From: Silene conica
Taxonomy: Eukaryota; Streptophyta; Magnoliopsida; Caryophyllales; Caryophyllaceae
DNA: 64,000 nt
Direction of reading: 5' to 3'
Assembly: GCA_029255685.2 (NCBI GenBank)
Contig: CM055313.2
Span: 27,834,579-27,898,578, forward strand
Position 1 is the first letter of the stretch. Each line of letters opens with the position of its first letter. A model generated the notes under the pieces. The model was not told where the DNA came from. It saw only the letters and a program-made list of their open reading frames with translations, and did not search any database. Positions 48,397-61,305 of this stretch are shown here, piece by piece. A program made the translations under genes and the position numbers.

Positions 48397-48954
48397 GCTA
48401 TTCATTTTTATCTTTCTGTGATACGTTATGATCGGTGGGGAGTTTATTTGGCGTTGGATTGGTGCGGAGTTTATTTGGCGTTGGATCGGTGCGGAGTTTA
48501 TTTGGCGTTGGATCGGTGCAGAGTTTATTTGGTGTTTGGTCGGTGCGGAGTTAAGGGATGATTGATCCCAATATATATATTATAAGCTTGTTTATTTATT
48601 TTCCTCTACTCAACCTCATGGTTGACCCTGTGTATTCGTGATCACCTGTGATGAACCAAATTATTGGGGAGCAGATTGACAGGTGGCTGAGACTATGGGA
48701 AGCTGTGGGAGGAGAGAGCTTGGATCCGGACCAGACTAGAGTCTAGATCACCATAGTCAGTTTAGCATGAGTTGTACTTACTTTTCATAAGACAGTTTTA
48801 TTACAGTTGTAAGAACATGTTATGGAGTTTAACCTTTAATTAAAGTATTGTTTATCTTTCCTTTGTATCTACTGCCTCGGGAAACCGGGATGGTAACACC
48901 CTTATTTATCTGGGGAGTCCTAGTACATGCCCTTAAATAAATGGGGGTGTTACA
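48397..48954 (+). repeat. Tekay 3' LTR, last part
   Basis: Resumes GCTATTCATTTTTAT after the LARD TSD, includes the 27-bp tandem repeat (48430-48551), and ends GGGGGTGTTACA. Confidence 0.93.
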
Positions 48955-48959
48955 GACAT

Positions 48960-50525
48960 CACCTGCCATGTCTGCATCACAATGACCTTTTAGTAAAGGT
49001 TCGCCGTTTCTGAAACATAAGCATCTATTGCTCGTTCCCCGAAGATATCTAAATATCAATTTCACAGCGGACCAATGTTCCTTTCCGGGATTAGATGAAT
49101 GACGACTAACTACTCCGACTGCATAAGCAATGTCGGGTCTTGTACATATCATGGCATACATTAGACTGCCAACAGCGGAAGAATATGGGATATTCTGCAT
49201 CTCGAGTCTTTCATTCTCACTAACTGGGCTTTTTTTCTTACTGAGTTTGATATGTCCAGGAAGTGGCATAGTAACCGGCTTGGCATTGTGCATTTTGAAT
49301 TTCTCGAGGATTTTCTCAATATATCTCTCTTGGGATAACCATAAGAGTTTCTTCTCTCGATCACGAACAACTTTAATCCCAAGGATTTGTCTTGTCTGTC
49401 CCAAATCTTTCATAGCAAATGATTTGCTAAGAGCTTTCTTGAGTGATGCAATTTTCAGTTTATCTTGCCCAACAATTAACATATCATCAAAATATAATAA
49501 TAGTATGATAAAATCACCACTTGCGTACCTCTTCATGAAAACACAATGATCAGTTTGTATTTTATTCAAACCATGCTCGGACATGAAGGAATCAAATTTC
49601 TTATACCATTGGTGTGGTGCCTGCTTTAAACCATAGAGACTTTTATTGAGACGGCATACGATATTTTCTTTACCTGGTTCTTCGAATCCTTCAGGTTGCT
49701 CCATATAAATCTCCTCGTCAAGATCTCCATGTAAGAATGCAGTTTTTACATCGAGTTGTTCAATCTCCAAGTCTAGACTAGCAGCTAGACCCATTACAAC
49801 TCGGATGGATGACATCTTCACAACAGGGGAAAATATCTCATCAGAACAATTCCCTTTTTCTGATTGCATCCCTTAACAACAATGCGAGCTTTGTATCGAG
49901 GTTTAGGGTTGTTCTCTTCATTCATGAGCTTGAACACCCATTTACATCTCAACGCTCGTTTTGCATTGGGCAACTTCACTAAATCATAAGTGTAATTCTC
50001 ATGCAAGGATTGCATTTCTTCTTGCATAGCTTTATCCCATTCTTCTTTATGATCGCTGGTTAGCACTTCTCCATAATTCTGAGGCTCCCCTTCATCAGCG
50101 ATAATTTCATACTATTCTTCACTATATCTAGTGGATGGACGTCGTTCTCTATCACCACGACGTGGTTCGGGTTGAACTAGGGTATTCATATCATCTTCTT
50201 CAAATTGTTCAACATTTTGACCATGATTTTGTTCTCTTTCTTCTCTCCCTACATCATTTGGTACCACAGGGGATGATGAAGAATTATCACGAACAATAAT
50301 ATGAGGTTGAGACTTCTCAGACTCCTTAAGGTCTTCAATTGTTTGATCCTCGAAAAAAACAACATCTCGGCTTCTCACTACCTTTCTTTTGACTGGATCC
50401 CATAATCTATAGCAAAATTCATCTTCGGGTAAGCCAAGGTAAATACATTGCCTGGTTTTTGAATCCAATTTGGCTCGCTCGTCCTTCGGAATGTGGACAA
50501 ATGCGCGACAACAAAACACCTTCAT
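48960..50525 (-). pseudogene. Outer copia Pol, integrase C-terminus, RT and start of RNase H
   Basis: Three minus-strand frames in order: 50525-50112 (MKVFCCRAFVHIPKDERAKLD, the integrase tail, with an acidic linker), 50066-49818 (EEWDKAMQEEMQSL, KWVFKLMNEE) and 49869-48960 (VVMGLAASLDLEIEQLDVKT, AFLHGDLDEEIYMEQPEGF, LLYFDDMLIVG, YLRGTSNRC, GHCDADMAGDV). A stop near 50112 and an overlapping frame change near 49860 break the protein. The RT active site reads YFDD rather than the usual copia YVDD. The segment begins at the TR-GAG junction and ends at the Tekay junction. Confidence 0.9.
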
Positions 50526-50541
50526 GTGATTATAAGATATC

Positions 50542-51780
50542 TGTTGGGAAATGTGTCCTCAACAATAATGCGATCACATAATTAAATCTCATGACGAGAA
50601 TGCACAAGGGATGATACGAAATTATATTAGTCAACTGACCAACATAATCGGTAATGATTGGCTAGCTAGAATTTGACATTACTGCCGTATGACGGTGGTG
50701 GTCAGTTGATCCCTTTAGGTCACACCTATAGGACAATCCCCTTAATTGATAAACTGATCAAATGTATATTGATACAAGTTGATCAGATTCCTTAAAGTCG
50801 TATATCGAGAAATCAGAGGTTAAATCTTATTGTAAGATTTATGTTTATAATTGAAACGTGTCAATTGTTAAACAATGAACGATATTTTATAATATCGTAG
50901 TTAGAATGAATCGGGTTAAAATTATTACAATAGTTGTAGATCGTATTGACGATTATTATGAGTGACCATTTTATATTAGTAATTACGAATTACTTGTCAA
51001 ATTGATAAATGTGATTTGTTTAATTTATAAATAATATTTATTTGATAAATATATATGTTTTAAATTAAAACAATTGTATTTTATAACATTATGACATATT
51101 GTATGTCACATAATGCACAATTGTAAAATTGAGAAAAAATATAAAATCAAGTCCATTTAAGCATAAATGGGGCGGATTAGTGGAGGTGGCTGAGGGTGAT
51201 TAATGTGTTAATTACACCTAGACATAATCATTGCTAGGTGCCTTGAGAACACACCCTATGGCCACCCTAGACACATTGATAAGAGAAATTGATCCCTTTT
51301 GTGTCTTCCCATACCCGGCCACCCACACCCCAAAAACACCACCCACTTAAATATTGTGACATGCTCACAAAACTCATTCATTCAACATCTTGGCAAATTT
51401 TTCGAAGTAAGAAAATTATATTAAAACCTCTAATATTATTATGAGATAATAATAATACTAATAATAATAAGTTATAATATTAGTGTTATAATTCTAATTA
51501 GAGATTAGAATTTGGGTTAAGGAAAATCGGTTCTTGTACTAGCTTCTTCAAGTCTCGATTATTAAGGGGTGTCTTAGGTGCATCTTGGAGGAGGTGTTCT
51601 CTTTGAATATTAAGGAGGATCATCCTTGCATTGGTTTCGTCGGATTGTAAGTAATTTGAGTCCTATTTCCGCATATTTGTACTAGCATGCATAAGATCTA
51701 AAAGCAATAATTAAAATGTTAATTATCAACTTATTTTGTGTGACTAATATTATTAGGTTATGAGATAATTAAACCTAACA
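50542..51780 (+). repeat. TR-GAG 5' LTR
   Basis: Differs from 57511-58754 by roughly 35 substitutions plus several small indels by eye (~2.8 percent). Confidence 0.93.
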
Positions 51781-51782
51781 AT

Positions 51783-51794
51783 TGGTATCAGAGC
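51783..51794 (+). promoter_or_regulatory. TR-GAG primer-binding site
   Basis: TGGTATCAGAGC, 2 bp after the 5' LTR. Confidence 0.93.
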
Positions 51795-54214
51795 AAATCG
51801 GTTGTTTGCATGCTTTTCGTTTACATTTTTACGAAGTTATTAAGATAACAAAAATAAAATTGAAATTTTAATTCGTATATGATATGGTCGAAATTTCTAA
51901 TGCATGAATACCTACTGATTCTAAATGTATTTTAGGATATTTGAAATATATTTTGCATATATATTGTTCATAAGTTTTTTATTTCGGTTTTCATTAATTT
52001 TTAATGGTTAAAAAGTTTAATTTTGGGAAAAATAGCTAAAATTAACTTCTGGTGGAGATTTTTTAGTATGTTTTCACATGTATTTCCTATGATATGAATA
52101 TGAATTTTCGTAAATTATGGAGTTAAAATACGTGGTTTATGAATTTTAAATGTTAAAATGCCATAAAATGAATAAAAATGGGTTTGTATAGTTATATTTC
52201 GAATTTAACTATAAAATTTTTTGAGTATGTCACATGCAATATTTAAAATATATACTAAATTTTCCAGAAAATTATCTCATATATTGCATGTTTATTGATT
52301 TTCAATGTAAAAGTCGGATAAAAGTGACATTATTTCGACTTTAATAGTTTAAGTTGGAATTTGGCCATAAACATTTCACACGATGTCATATATATTATTT
52401 CCAGCATGTATAAAAATTTCTAGATTTTTATTTGATTTTATGCTTGTGAAATAATTTTAATGGTTAAAATTGTACGATATATGACGTAAATCGTTAAAAA
52501 TAGCAATGGTTGTTAAAATGGCCGAAAAATTTAACCCATAATAATCATATCTGATATGTTCATCACCATATCTTTCTTGGGAGCCAAAAGTTTCTGTTTT
52601 GTTTAATCTTTATTTGTTAAAAAGTTATATTTAAAAATTGAATAATAAGAGTCATGTAATTAAAATTTCGGTTATTGGGCAGTGTACTAATTAATTTTAT
52701 GTCATTTCGGTTTCTTAAGATGTTTTGGAAAGTGTAAAAATATTATTAGTATTTTATATGTTTTTATGGAGCTAATTATTTAATTTTCCGACTCAAAATA
52801 CTCGTTTTACGTATTATTTACGAAATAAATAATAAAACCGTGTAAGTACTTATATTTTTAAGGTTCTGATATTTTAAGAAAGTTTTAAAATATTCAAATT
52901 TTGAATTTTGAATTTTTCCAAATTTTATGACTCTTTTTGAATTTTATATTATTTTTCCCGTAAAACCGAGTAATACCGAACAATATTATAATATTAAGTT
53001 AAGTCATGTTCAAGATTTGAGTAAGACTAAATTTTGAAACCTAAATGAGTTAGGGTGATTAACTTAAGAGTGAATTCTGATTCACATAATGCCTAGTGTT
53101 TTTAATCGTTAAAGCACGCAATTCCATAAAACCGAGGTATACGGTAACTATATATATAAATGATATTAAATAGGACGATTTGGCTTAGGTTTTGCATGTT
53201 AGTTCATATTCATAAGCATTGCATATTTTAATTATGATTGTCATGATTTTATTTACGTAATTTTGGATTATGTAATTTTACTTAGTATGGCCTTAGTTTT
53301 TAATCGATATTTCACGTAATGTAAGGGGTTATCGATTCGGATGTGATTAATGTGATCTCGTATCACTTTATTTATTGTTTTCTATTTTATAATGTATAAA
53401 GTAGACTAGAAAAGTTGTATTTTTTGTAAATTCCGGTGATCCTTGAAGACGATGCCATTCGGAAAGGAGTTCCGACCAAGACGGTGTTAACCTTGGGAAG
53501 CGTGCCTCGTGAAGTTCAAGGGACCAAAGGAGTTGGTTTCCGAATTTGTACTTTTATTATTTTCTTTTCGAGGAAAGGCCATACTAGGGTTTATTATTTT
53601 ATGCTTTTATTTTGCTTTATATGTTTGCATGCATAGCCATATCGTCATATCATGTCATGCATTTTATTCGATTTAGTCGACCTAGTCTATTATTTTATCG
53701 ATAATTCACCGAGTTAGTTCACTTAAACGGAGATAGATAATAATTTGACTAGATCTCTTACAAATAAATATTGAGACTTAGCCTTACCAAAAAGTATAGA
53801 CCCATGACTCCCTTCTTCACAAGACAGTGGGCTCGGCTACACCGGGATACTAAAATTGTTACGTTGGGTAAGTGGGGTAATAAGATTACACCTTGAAATT
53901 TGGTCGATCTCAACGAAAGTATTCGTAACCGTAGTTGCAATAAGTTCGGGCTAAAGGCAATTTTTAGAAAATTGTCGACCGAGAGTTCTAAGGTAGAACC
54001 GATTAAAGAGTTAATCCACCAAAGTATATCAATAAGGGTTGAATCGGCTACACCGTGCCCGGATTAGTATGGATTTGGGTCTCGGGATTGTTTACTTAAT
54101 TGGGTAAGAGATCATTAAGTAAATAACTAAACTTGTTTAAAATTAATTACGAGTTTTAAATGATATTGTTTTAATTCCTTCACTTTTATTGTAGTTTAAT
54201 TTTCAACATCGTCA
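51795..54214 (+). other. TR-GAG leader, non-coding
   Basis: 2.4 kb, very AT-rich to about 53400, then more balanced. No frame longer than about 65 codons and no recognisable domain. Unusually long for a copia leader. Confidence 0.75.
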
Positions 54215-55110
54215 ATGGCAACCAACGCTCCACCTCTCACTAATGTATCATGGCTTCGATCCTTTATGGATCGTTGCAAACTCGATAAGCATGGTTCTAA
54301 TTTTAAGGATTGGGATGCGCAATTACTTTTAGCCGCTCAAGGTGACAATAAGACTCGTTACCTCACCCAAGCCGCTCCTCCCGCTCCGACCGCTCGTTCC
54401 GCGGCTCCAACTCGTGAGGCCTATGAAGCCTACATGAAAGAGTCCTCCGCTCTTAAAAATGTGCTTATCTTCTTCATGGAGCCGGATCTCCAAAGGAGTA
54501 TGATCAAGTTAACCACATCATATGAGATATACACCAAACTTGCGACAATGTTTTCACAAACTCCAAGGGTGATTCAATATGAGGCGGCTTCCGCCTTCTT
54601 CGACATTTGCTTGAAGGAAGGACAAAAGATAAGCAAGCCCTCATGTACTCAAATTAGTTGAGTTCGCGGAGACTCTAAAAGTGCAAGGAGTTGATGTTCC
54701 CGACTCACTCATCATTGACCGAGTTCTTCATTCTCTCAATAAGGTGAAATCGTATGCTCAATTCCGGGTGAATTTCAACATGCGAAATCAAGAGACCACA
54801 TTGGATGAATTGAATAAGATGCTTGTCCAAGCCGAGAGGGACATGGGACTTCATGAAAGTTCCACTAAGGATGTCTTGAACATCGAGAAGAAAGGGAAAG
54901 GCAACTTCAAGAGGAATGCCTTCAAGGGCAAGAGCAAGAAAACGTTCAAGCCCAAACCGGATAAAGAAAAGACCTTTTAGAAAGGTGCTTCCACCTCATC
55001 TTCAAAATCTGAAGACAAGTGCCATTATTGCACGAGGTTAGGGCATTGGAAACGTAATTGCCCCAAATACTTGACCGACCTCAAGAATGGAAAGGCAACC
55101 GCCGTAGGTA
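54215..55110 (+). pseudogene. gag: TR-GAG Gag gene with frame breaks
   Basis: The ATG at 54215 starts MATNAPPLTNVSWLRSFMDR, with FKDWDAQLLLAAQ and MEPDLQRSMI, a UBN2-type copia Gag. The frame breaks at about 54628-54661 (stop after KPSCTQIS). It resumes 54681-54980 (VDVPDSLIIDRVLHSLNKVK, then a Lys-rich end). After a further stop, a CCHC knuckle CHYCTRLGHWKRNC lies at about 55020-55061. At least two small indels or nonsense changes therefore separate the parts. Gag would form particles; no protease or enzyme follows. Confidence 0.88.
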
Positions 55111-57498
55111 AAACTTCTCGTTCAAAATTCATGTTAATTTGTCAACTTATGTATAGTAATACAAATTGTTGATTTTACCCTTTTTAATTGTTTTAAAGGG
55201 TCACCTCCTAATGACAAAGGCAAGGAGAAGGAAGCATGAAGTTCCTTACATGGATGACTATGGTAGCATCCATTTGATTGGAGACTTAAGAGCTTGGCTC
55301 TAATTTTCATTATTGTCTTCTTTCATATTTTGCATTTTATTTCCTAGAAAAATTTATTTTCTTGTAAGACAAGGATTTGAATCCTAAACAATGGTTGTAT
55401 TTTGGATGTTAGTGACTTGGTTTTCAACCCAAGTCGCTACTTTTGTTCTTAATCGAATTATTGATTCCTAAAATAAATTGTATAACTTGTCGAACATGAA
55501 TCAAAGTGATCTCTATAAATCACTAGATTAAAAACCATGAAACGTTCATTGTAAAATAACATTGATACGATCAATATAAAAAATCAAAGCGTTGATTAAA
55601 CAAAAACGAGAATATACACCTCTAAGAGAAAAATATTCAATCAAAATGAATATTAGTTCATTATAAGATGATCATTTTAAGTGAAAATGAGAATGTATTC
55701 ATCACACCTATAAAACTTTTCAAACATTCATATGCATTGGTTATATCGAAAATTGCTATCCTTATACAAATAAAGGTTATTTTTAAGAGGATAGAGTGGG
55801 AGAAAATATTTCGCCCGCAAACCAATGATATAAATGTAGGATCTTAGAGAAGAATCCTGCATGAGAGTCTTAAGAAGAACCCTAAATGAATGAATAAAAG
55901 AAACTACGAGAGGACACTGAAGAAACAACGGGAGGACACAAGAGAAAATGTTCCTTATGTTCATTGTTTCAGAGAAAGGATTATAGAAACCCGTATGAAA
56001 AGGGGAAAAACGTTACCTTAAATAATGATTTTTCTAAAATTATAAGATAAAAGAGAAGAAATCATCTCAATTCTCTCAATGTAGTTATAAGGGAATATCA
56101 TGTCATATTCGTCTCGAGGAAACGAAGACATAAAAGAGGTGATGATGATTGAATGGAGGTAGACCACTATGGGGATAGTGATACTGGTTCAAGTAGAAGT
56201 AAATAAATAACATGCGTGAAGTGAAAGGTTCATTTAAGAAATATTGATGTTGATTTTAGTGGGAGCGATATTAATTAGAGAAATGAACGAACCATTCAGA
56301 GAGAATGGTGATTCTTTAGAGTGTAAAGAATAAGAAGTTCTCAAAATTCTAGATGAATAAAATGAAATATATCATAGGATGATGAAGCTTCAAGGGAAGG
56401 TACCCATTAGAAATCAAAATGGTTAAAAACATTATTCATATTGATGAATATGAACCTAAAACTTTTGATTAAAAATAGCCAAGATGAGTGAAAATTTTGG
56501 AGTGATGAAATCATTAACAACTACAATATAGATTTCAGTATATAAGTGACGATACCTCACGAGTTATAAGATAACAGTGGGAGCTTCCCTCAGGAAAGAA
56601 AACTCAAGATCTAGAATGAGTTCTAGATATGTACTCAAATAAGATCGTATTATGTGAGATAATATGAGTCGGAAGGAGACCAAAATTTGTAGGTTTTGAA
56701 AACATGAATAAAGGGTTTATTCGATTTGATGATCATGCATCAAATGCTATGGAGCAGTATAGACTGTCTTAACATGACAATGTCATTTGTGTTATATTAA
56801 CTCTCAATGATAGATACTTTGTCAAAATCCAAATGGGTTGTACGAGACAACTTTGAACCTCATAAAGTGCACTGGATTGACTTAGTATAGCCCCTGGCCG
56901 CTTACATGAGGTGACATCTCAAAAGCGACTGGAATGTGAGGCGACTGATGGCAAGTTCAAATGCCATAGAGTCATATGTGATGACTAGTCGATCACATAG
57001 ACATACTACAAGAGACACTCTGTTGGGCAAAGTGACCGCTTATAGAGTTTTGGAAATTTTATAATAGCCGGGTCGTGGCAAGAGCTGCTATAGTATTCTT
57101 GTGAGTCAATTCTTAGACTAAAGACTACTCTCCCAAGATGGTAAAGTTTTGGTATAACCTTGATCCATTCTCTACGACTTCTCGTAACTGGAGTCAAATG
57201 GGATTGTTTTGGGTTGTGACTGACTGTGGCTAGCTAAAGGGAGTAGTACGATAGAAATTGTCCACCCCTTGTCAGGGTTGTTCAAATCTCAAGGCCACTC
57301 GAGGAGAAGTTAACTGAAAATGCATGGCCACCCTCGGAAGGTATCTATGGTAGATAATTCCGGTCAAACAGTTATTCTCCAGATCGAGGAAACCACACAT
57401 GACATGATCGAATGCAAGTACGACCTCAGAGAGACACCTTGCATTGAGTGGGAGATTGTAATAGGACAAGAGAATTGGTGACGCACACTTGTCGAGGA
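55111..57498 (+). other. TR-GAG internal region without coding capacity
   Basis: 2.4 kb between Gag and the PPT with no integrase, RT or RNase H motif in any frame. I see no strongly repeated structure. Confidence 0.7.
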
Positions 57499-57510
57499 CA
57501 AGTGGGAGAT

Positions 57511-58754
57511 TGTTGGGAAATGTGTCCTCAACAATAGTGCGATCACATAATTAAATCTCATGACGAGAATGCGCAAGGGATGATACGAAATTATATAAGT
57601 CAACTGACCAACATAATCGGTAATGATTGGCTAGCTAGAGTTTGACATTACTGTCGTATGACGGTGGTGGTCGATCAGTTGATCCCTTTAGATCACACCT
57701 ATAGGACAATCCCCTTAATTGATAAACTGATCAAATGTATATTGATACAAGTTGATCAGATTCCTTAAACTCGTATATCGAGAAATCAGAGGTTAAATCT
57801 TATTGTAAGATTTATGTTCATAATTGAAACGTGTCAATTGTTAAACAATGAACGATATTTTATAATATCGTAGTTAGAATGAATCGGGTTAAAATTATTA
57901 CAAAAGTTGTAGATCGTATTGACGATTATTGTGAGTGACCATTTTATATTAGTAATTACGAATTACTTGTCAAATTGATAAATGTGATTTGTTTAATTTA
58001 TAAATAATATTTATTTGATAAATATATATGTTTTAATTAAAACAATTGTATTTTATAACATTATGACATATTGTATGTCACATAATGCACAAATGTAAAA
58101 TTGACAAAAATATAAAATCAAGTCCATTTTATGCTTAAATGGGGTGGATTAGTGGAGGTGGTTGTGGGGTGATTAGTGTGTTAATTACACCTAGACATAA
58201 TCATTGCTAGGTGCCTTGAGAACACACCCTATGGCCACCCTAGACACATTGAGAAGATAAATTGTTCTCTTTTGAGTCTTCCCATACCCGGCCACCCACA
58301 CCCCCAAAAACACCACCCACTTAAATATTGCGACATGCTCACAAAACTCATTCATTCAACATCTTGGCAAATTTTTCTAAGTAAGAAAATTATATTAAAA
58401 CCTCTAATATTATTATGAGATAATAATAATACTAATAATAATAAGTTATAATATTAGTGTTATAATTCTAATTAGAGATTAGAATTTGTGTTAAGGAAAA
58501 TCGGTTCTTATACTAGCTTCTTCAAGTCTCGATTATTAAGGGGTGTCTTAGGTGCATCTTGGAGGAGGTGTTCTCTTTGAATACTAAGGAGGGTCATCCT
58601 TGCATTGGTTTCGTCGGATTATAAGTAATTCGAGTCCTATTTCCGCATATTTGTACTAGCATGCATAAGATCTAAAAGCAATAATTAAAATGTTAATTAT
58701 AAACTTATTTAGTATGACTAATATTATTAGGTTATGAGATAATTAAACCTAACA
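57511..58754 (+). repeat. TR-GAG 3' LTR
   Basis: 1244 bp; includes a 4-bp GATC insertion near 57672 relative to the 5' LTR. Confidence 0.93.
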
Positions 58755-58759
58755 ATATC

Positions 58760-59664
58760 TTCTTTCCTGACCATATTTCATCTGGAATACCTTTATTCAA
58801 AGAGTTTAATGGCGAGAGATTAATAATATCAATAGCAGTCTTCACAGCTTCTCTCCAGTATGAGTTTGGGAGTTTTGCGTGAGATAACATACATCGAACT
58901 CTTTCACAAATTGTCCGGTTCATTCTTTCAGCTATGCCATTTAGCTGAGGTGTCTTCGGAGGTGTATTTTCTAGCCGGATACCAAAAGACTTGCAATAAT
59001 CTTCAAATGGACCACGGTATTCACCACCATTATCAGCACGGACGCACTTTAATTTCTTACCCGTTTGACGTTCCACCATGGCATGAAATTCCTTAAAGGA
59101 TTGAAGTACCTGGTCTTTGGTTTTCAACAAATATAACCAAACCTTTCTCGAATGATCATCAATAAAGGTGACAAAATATGACGCACCTCCTTGAGATTTT
59201 TCAGTCATAGAGCAAACGTCAGTATGAACCAAATCTAGGATATACTTTTTTCTAGATGGCGAGTTGGATCTTTTAAATGAGACTCTATGCTGCTTTCCTA
59301 CTAAACAGTGTGTGCAAGGATCAAGAGATTTACCTTTCACCTTTGGTAGTAGGTCTTTTTGTGAGAGGATTTGTAATCCTTTCTCACTCATATGCCCTAA
59401 CCTTTTATGCCATAATTCCAAGGAAGAATTATCATGAGCAATATTTGCCTCCTCCTTGAATACGCGTCCATGGGTGAAATATAAGGTACCTTCTTTCTTG
59501 CCTCGGGCAATAATCATGTTACCATTGGTGAGCTTCCACTTGCCAGCACCAAAATAATTCATATACCCAACGTCATCAAGTTTACTAGCTGACATTAGAT
59601 TAAGCCGCATATCAGGTACATGTCTCACATCTTTCAACATAAGCTTACAACCGGTACTAGTCAC
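58760..59664 (-). pseudogene. Outer copia integrase
   Basis: The minus-strand frame gives KDVRHVPDMRLNLMSASKLD, the zinc region LELWHKRLGHMSEKGL … CTHCLVGKQH, then the catalytic D (LDLVHTDVC), D (VRADNGGEYRGPF) and E (IAERMNRTICERV). It ends in IPDEIWSGKK at the TR-GAG TSD; the rest of the domain resumes at 50525. The frame differs from the protease frame upstream, so an indel lies near 59660-59690. Confidence 0.92.
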
Positions 59665-60704
59665 CAGTTGAATTCAACAATTTTGCTTATGACTTGATTT
59701 CCCATTTTCACCGTACCAAAATCACCTTTCTTGTAGGATGAAAATAACCATTCATATGGGGTGATGTGAAAAGATGCACCTGAATCGACAATCCATAGGC
59801 TTTCATCAGAAGCTAGACTGAGATAATTGTCTTCTCCTATTATAAATATATCGGTTTCTTCCTCAATCGCAACAGCACTGGTGCTTGGCTCTTCTTTCTT
59901 CTTTGGGTCAATTTGATCTGGCTTGACCGTACCATTTTTCTGGTCTTTCTGCAAATTCCGACATTCGTATTTTCTATGACGCGGTTTACCACAATAATAA
60001 GCTAGCTCTAGACCGAGATTTGGATCGTCCTCTTGACTTGTCACGCCCCTTGTTTCTAGAATAATCACGATTTTCACTCCTGCCTCTATTTTCAACAACA
60101 TTAACGTCAGAATGTGTTGAAATTTCACGCTCCTTTCTCCTAGCTTCTTCATTTAGAAGACTGTCAGCAACTATATCCTGGTGAGATTTCCTTCAAGGGA
60201 TGAGTTACTGAGTGTAACAACTAAAGTGACCAAACTCTCAGGAAGAGAGCTTAAAAGTAATAATGCTTGTAGCTCATCATCAATCTTCATATCCACCTTG
60301 GTTAACTGGTTTACAAGGCCCTTGAAATTATTCAAGTGTTCAATCATGCCTTGACCATCTTTGAAATCTAACTTCACCAATCGTCTTACGAGAAGAGCTT
60401 TATTTCTTGGAGTTTTCTTTTGAATCATAGATTCAAGTTTTGTCCATAATTCATGAGCATTAGTGAAAGTAGCCACATGCTCAAATAAACTTCGGTCCAT
60501 ATATTTACGTATCATAGCGACCGCTTTCCGATTAAGAAGATCCCAATCTTTGTCTGATTTTCCTTCCGGCTTATCTTCACTAATGATAGGCTCATACAAA
60601 TCTTTACAATATAAGTGATCCTCCATCATTGGCTTCCAATAGGAATAATTATCAGCCGTGAGTTTAAACATATCACCATCATAATGAGCGACGGTAGTCT
60701 CCAT
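59661..60704 (-). pseudogene. Outer copia Gag and protease
   Basis: The ATG at 60704 starts METTVAHYDGDMFKLTADNY (177 residues, UBN2-like Gag with WKPMMEDHLYCKDLYEPI) and stops at 60171. The next ~180 bp continue in a different frame with an Arg/Ser-rich Gag tail, then the original frame returns for a damaged knuckle YYCGKPRHRKYEC (first Cys missing) and the protease WIVDSGASFHITP (about 59790). Two compensating indels near 60175 and 59998 explain this. Confidence 0.9.
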
Positions 60705-60737
60705 AATAACACAAGAATTTGTTGAGCCGACTAATGT

Positions 60738-60750
60738 GGCTCTGATACCA
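60738..60750 (-). promoter_or_regulatory. Outer copia primer-binding site
   Basis: Minus-strand TGGTATCAGAGCC, 1 bp inside the 5' LTR. Confidence 0.95.
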
Positions 60751-60751
60751 C

Positions 60752-61300
60752 TGTTGGGAAAAACTCGTATTTCCCTCTTTGTGTAATTACGGGAAAATAA
60801 ATATAATGAAGCGGAAAATTAAATTAGACAAAGACACAATAGAATTTTTGGTTACGCGGAAAAACCCAAATAGGTAAACAACTGCGGACAAGTAGTCCAA
60901 TTCTTCCACTATAATGTTGTAGTAGGATTACAAGTCGTCACCTTAATAAGGTGGATATCTCTCACTTTTAATAGTGGCTTTCTTTCTTCACAAAACTTCT
61001 CACAATAATAATATACTAATTATTATGGATTATAATATATTTTTATGTTGTTGTGATTGATGAAATAAGTTTTCCAATCTCCCGTATTTATAGGTGATCA
61101 TGGAGAATAAGTTACTACCTTCATAAAGACCAAAATGAATGTTTCTTACACATTCATTCAGTGAAGACGTTTTGAGCATTGATAGAATGAACGCATCAAG
61201 CTAACTCATTCAATGGATATGTTTCACTTGCATTGAAACATTTCTAGTATTTACTTCTTCATGTGTTACTTCCCTCAATTAAAGAGAGAATAACCCAACA
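60752..61300 (-). repeat. 5' LTR of outer copia
   Basis: 549 bp copy of 18278-18827, followed by the TSD GTTAG. Confidence 0.95.
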
Positions 61301-61305
61301 GTTAG

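Larger units (their letters stand above)
50542..58754 (+). mobile_element. Gag-only copia element (TR-GAG-like), 8.2 kb, nested in outer copia
   Basis: LTRs 50542-51780 (1239 bp) and 57511-58754 (1244 bp), TGTTGGGAAATGTG…AAACCTAACA, TSD ATATC (50537-50541, 58755-58759). PBS at 51783, purine tract CAAGTGGGAGAT at 57499-57510. Only a Gag gene is present, behind a 2.4-kb leader; 55.1-57.5 kb has no Pol domain. This is the layout described as TR-GAG. It sits between the integrase core and integrase C-terminus of the host. Confidence 0.9.
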
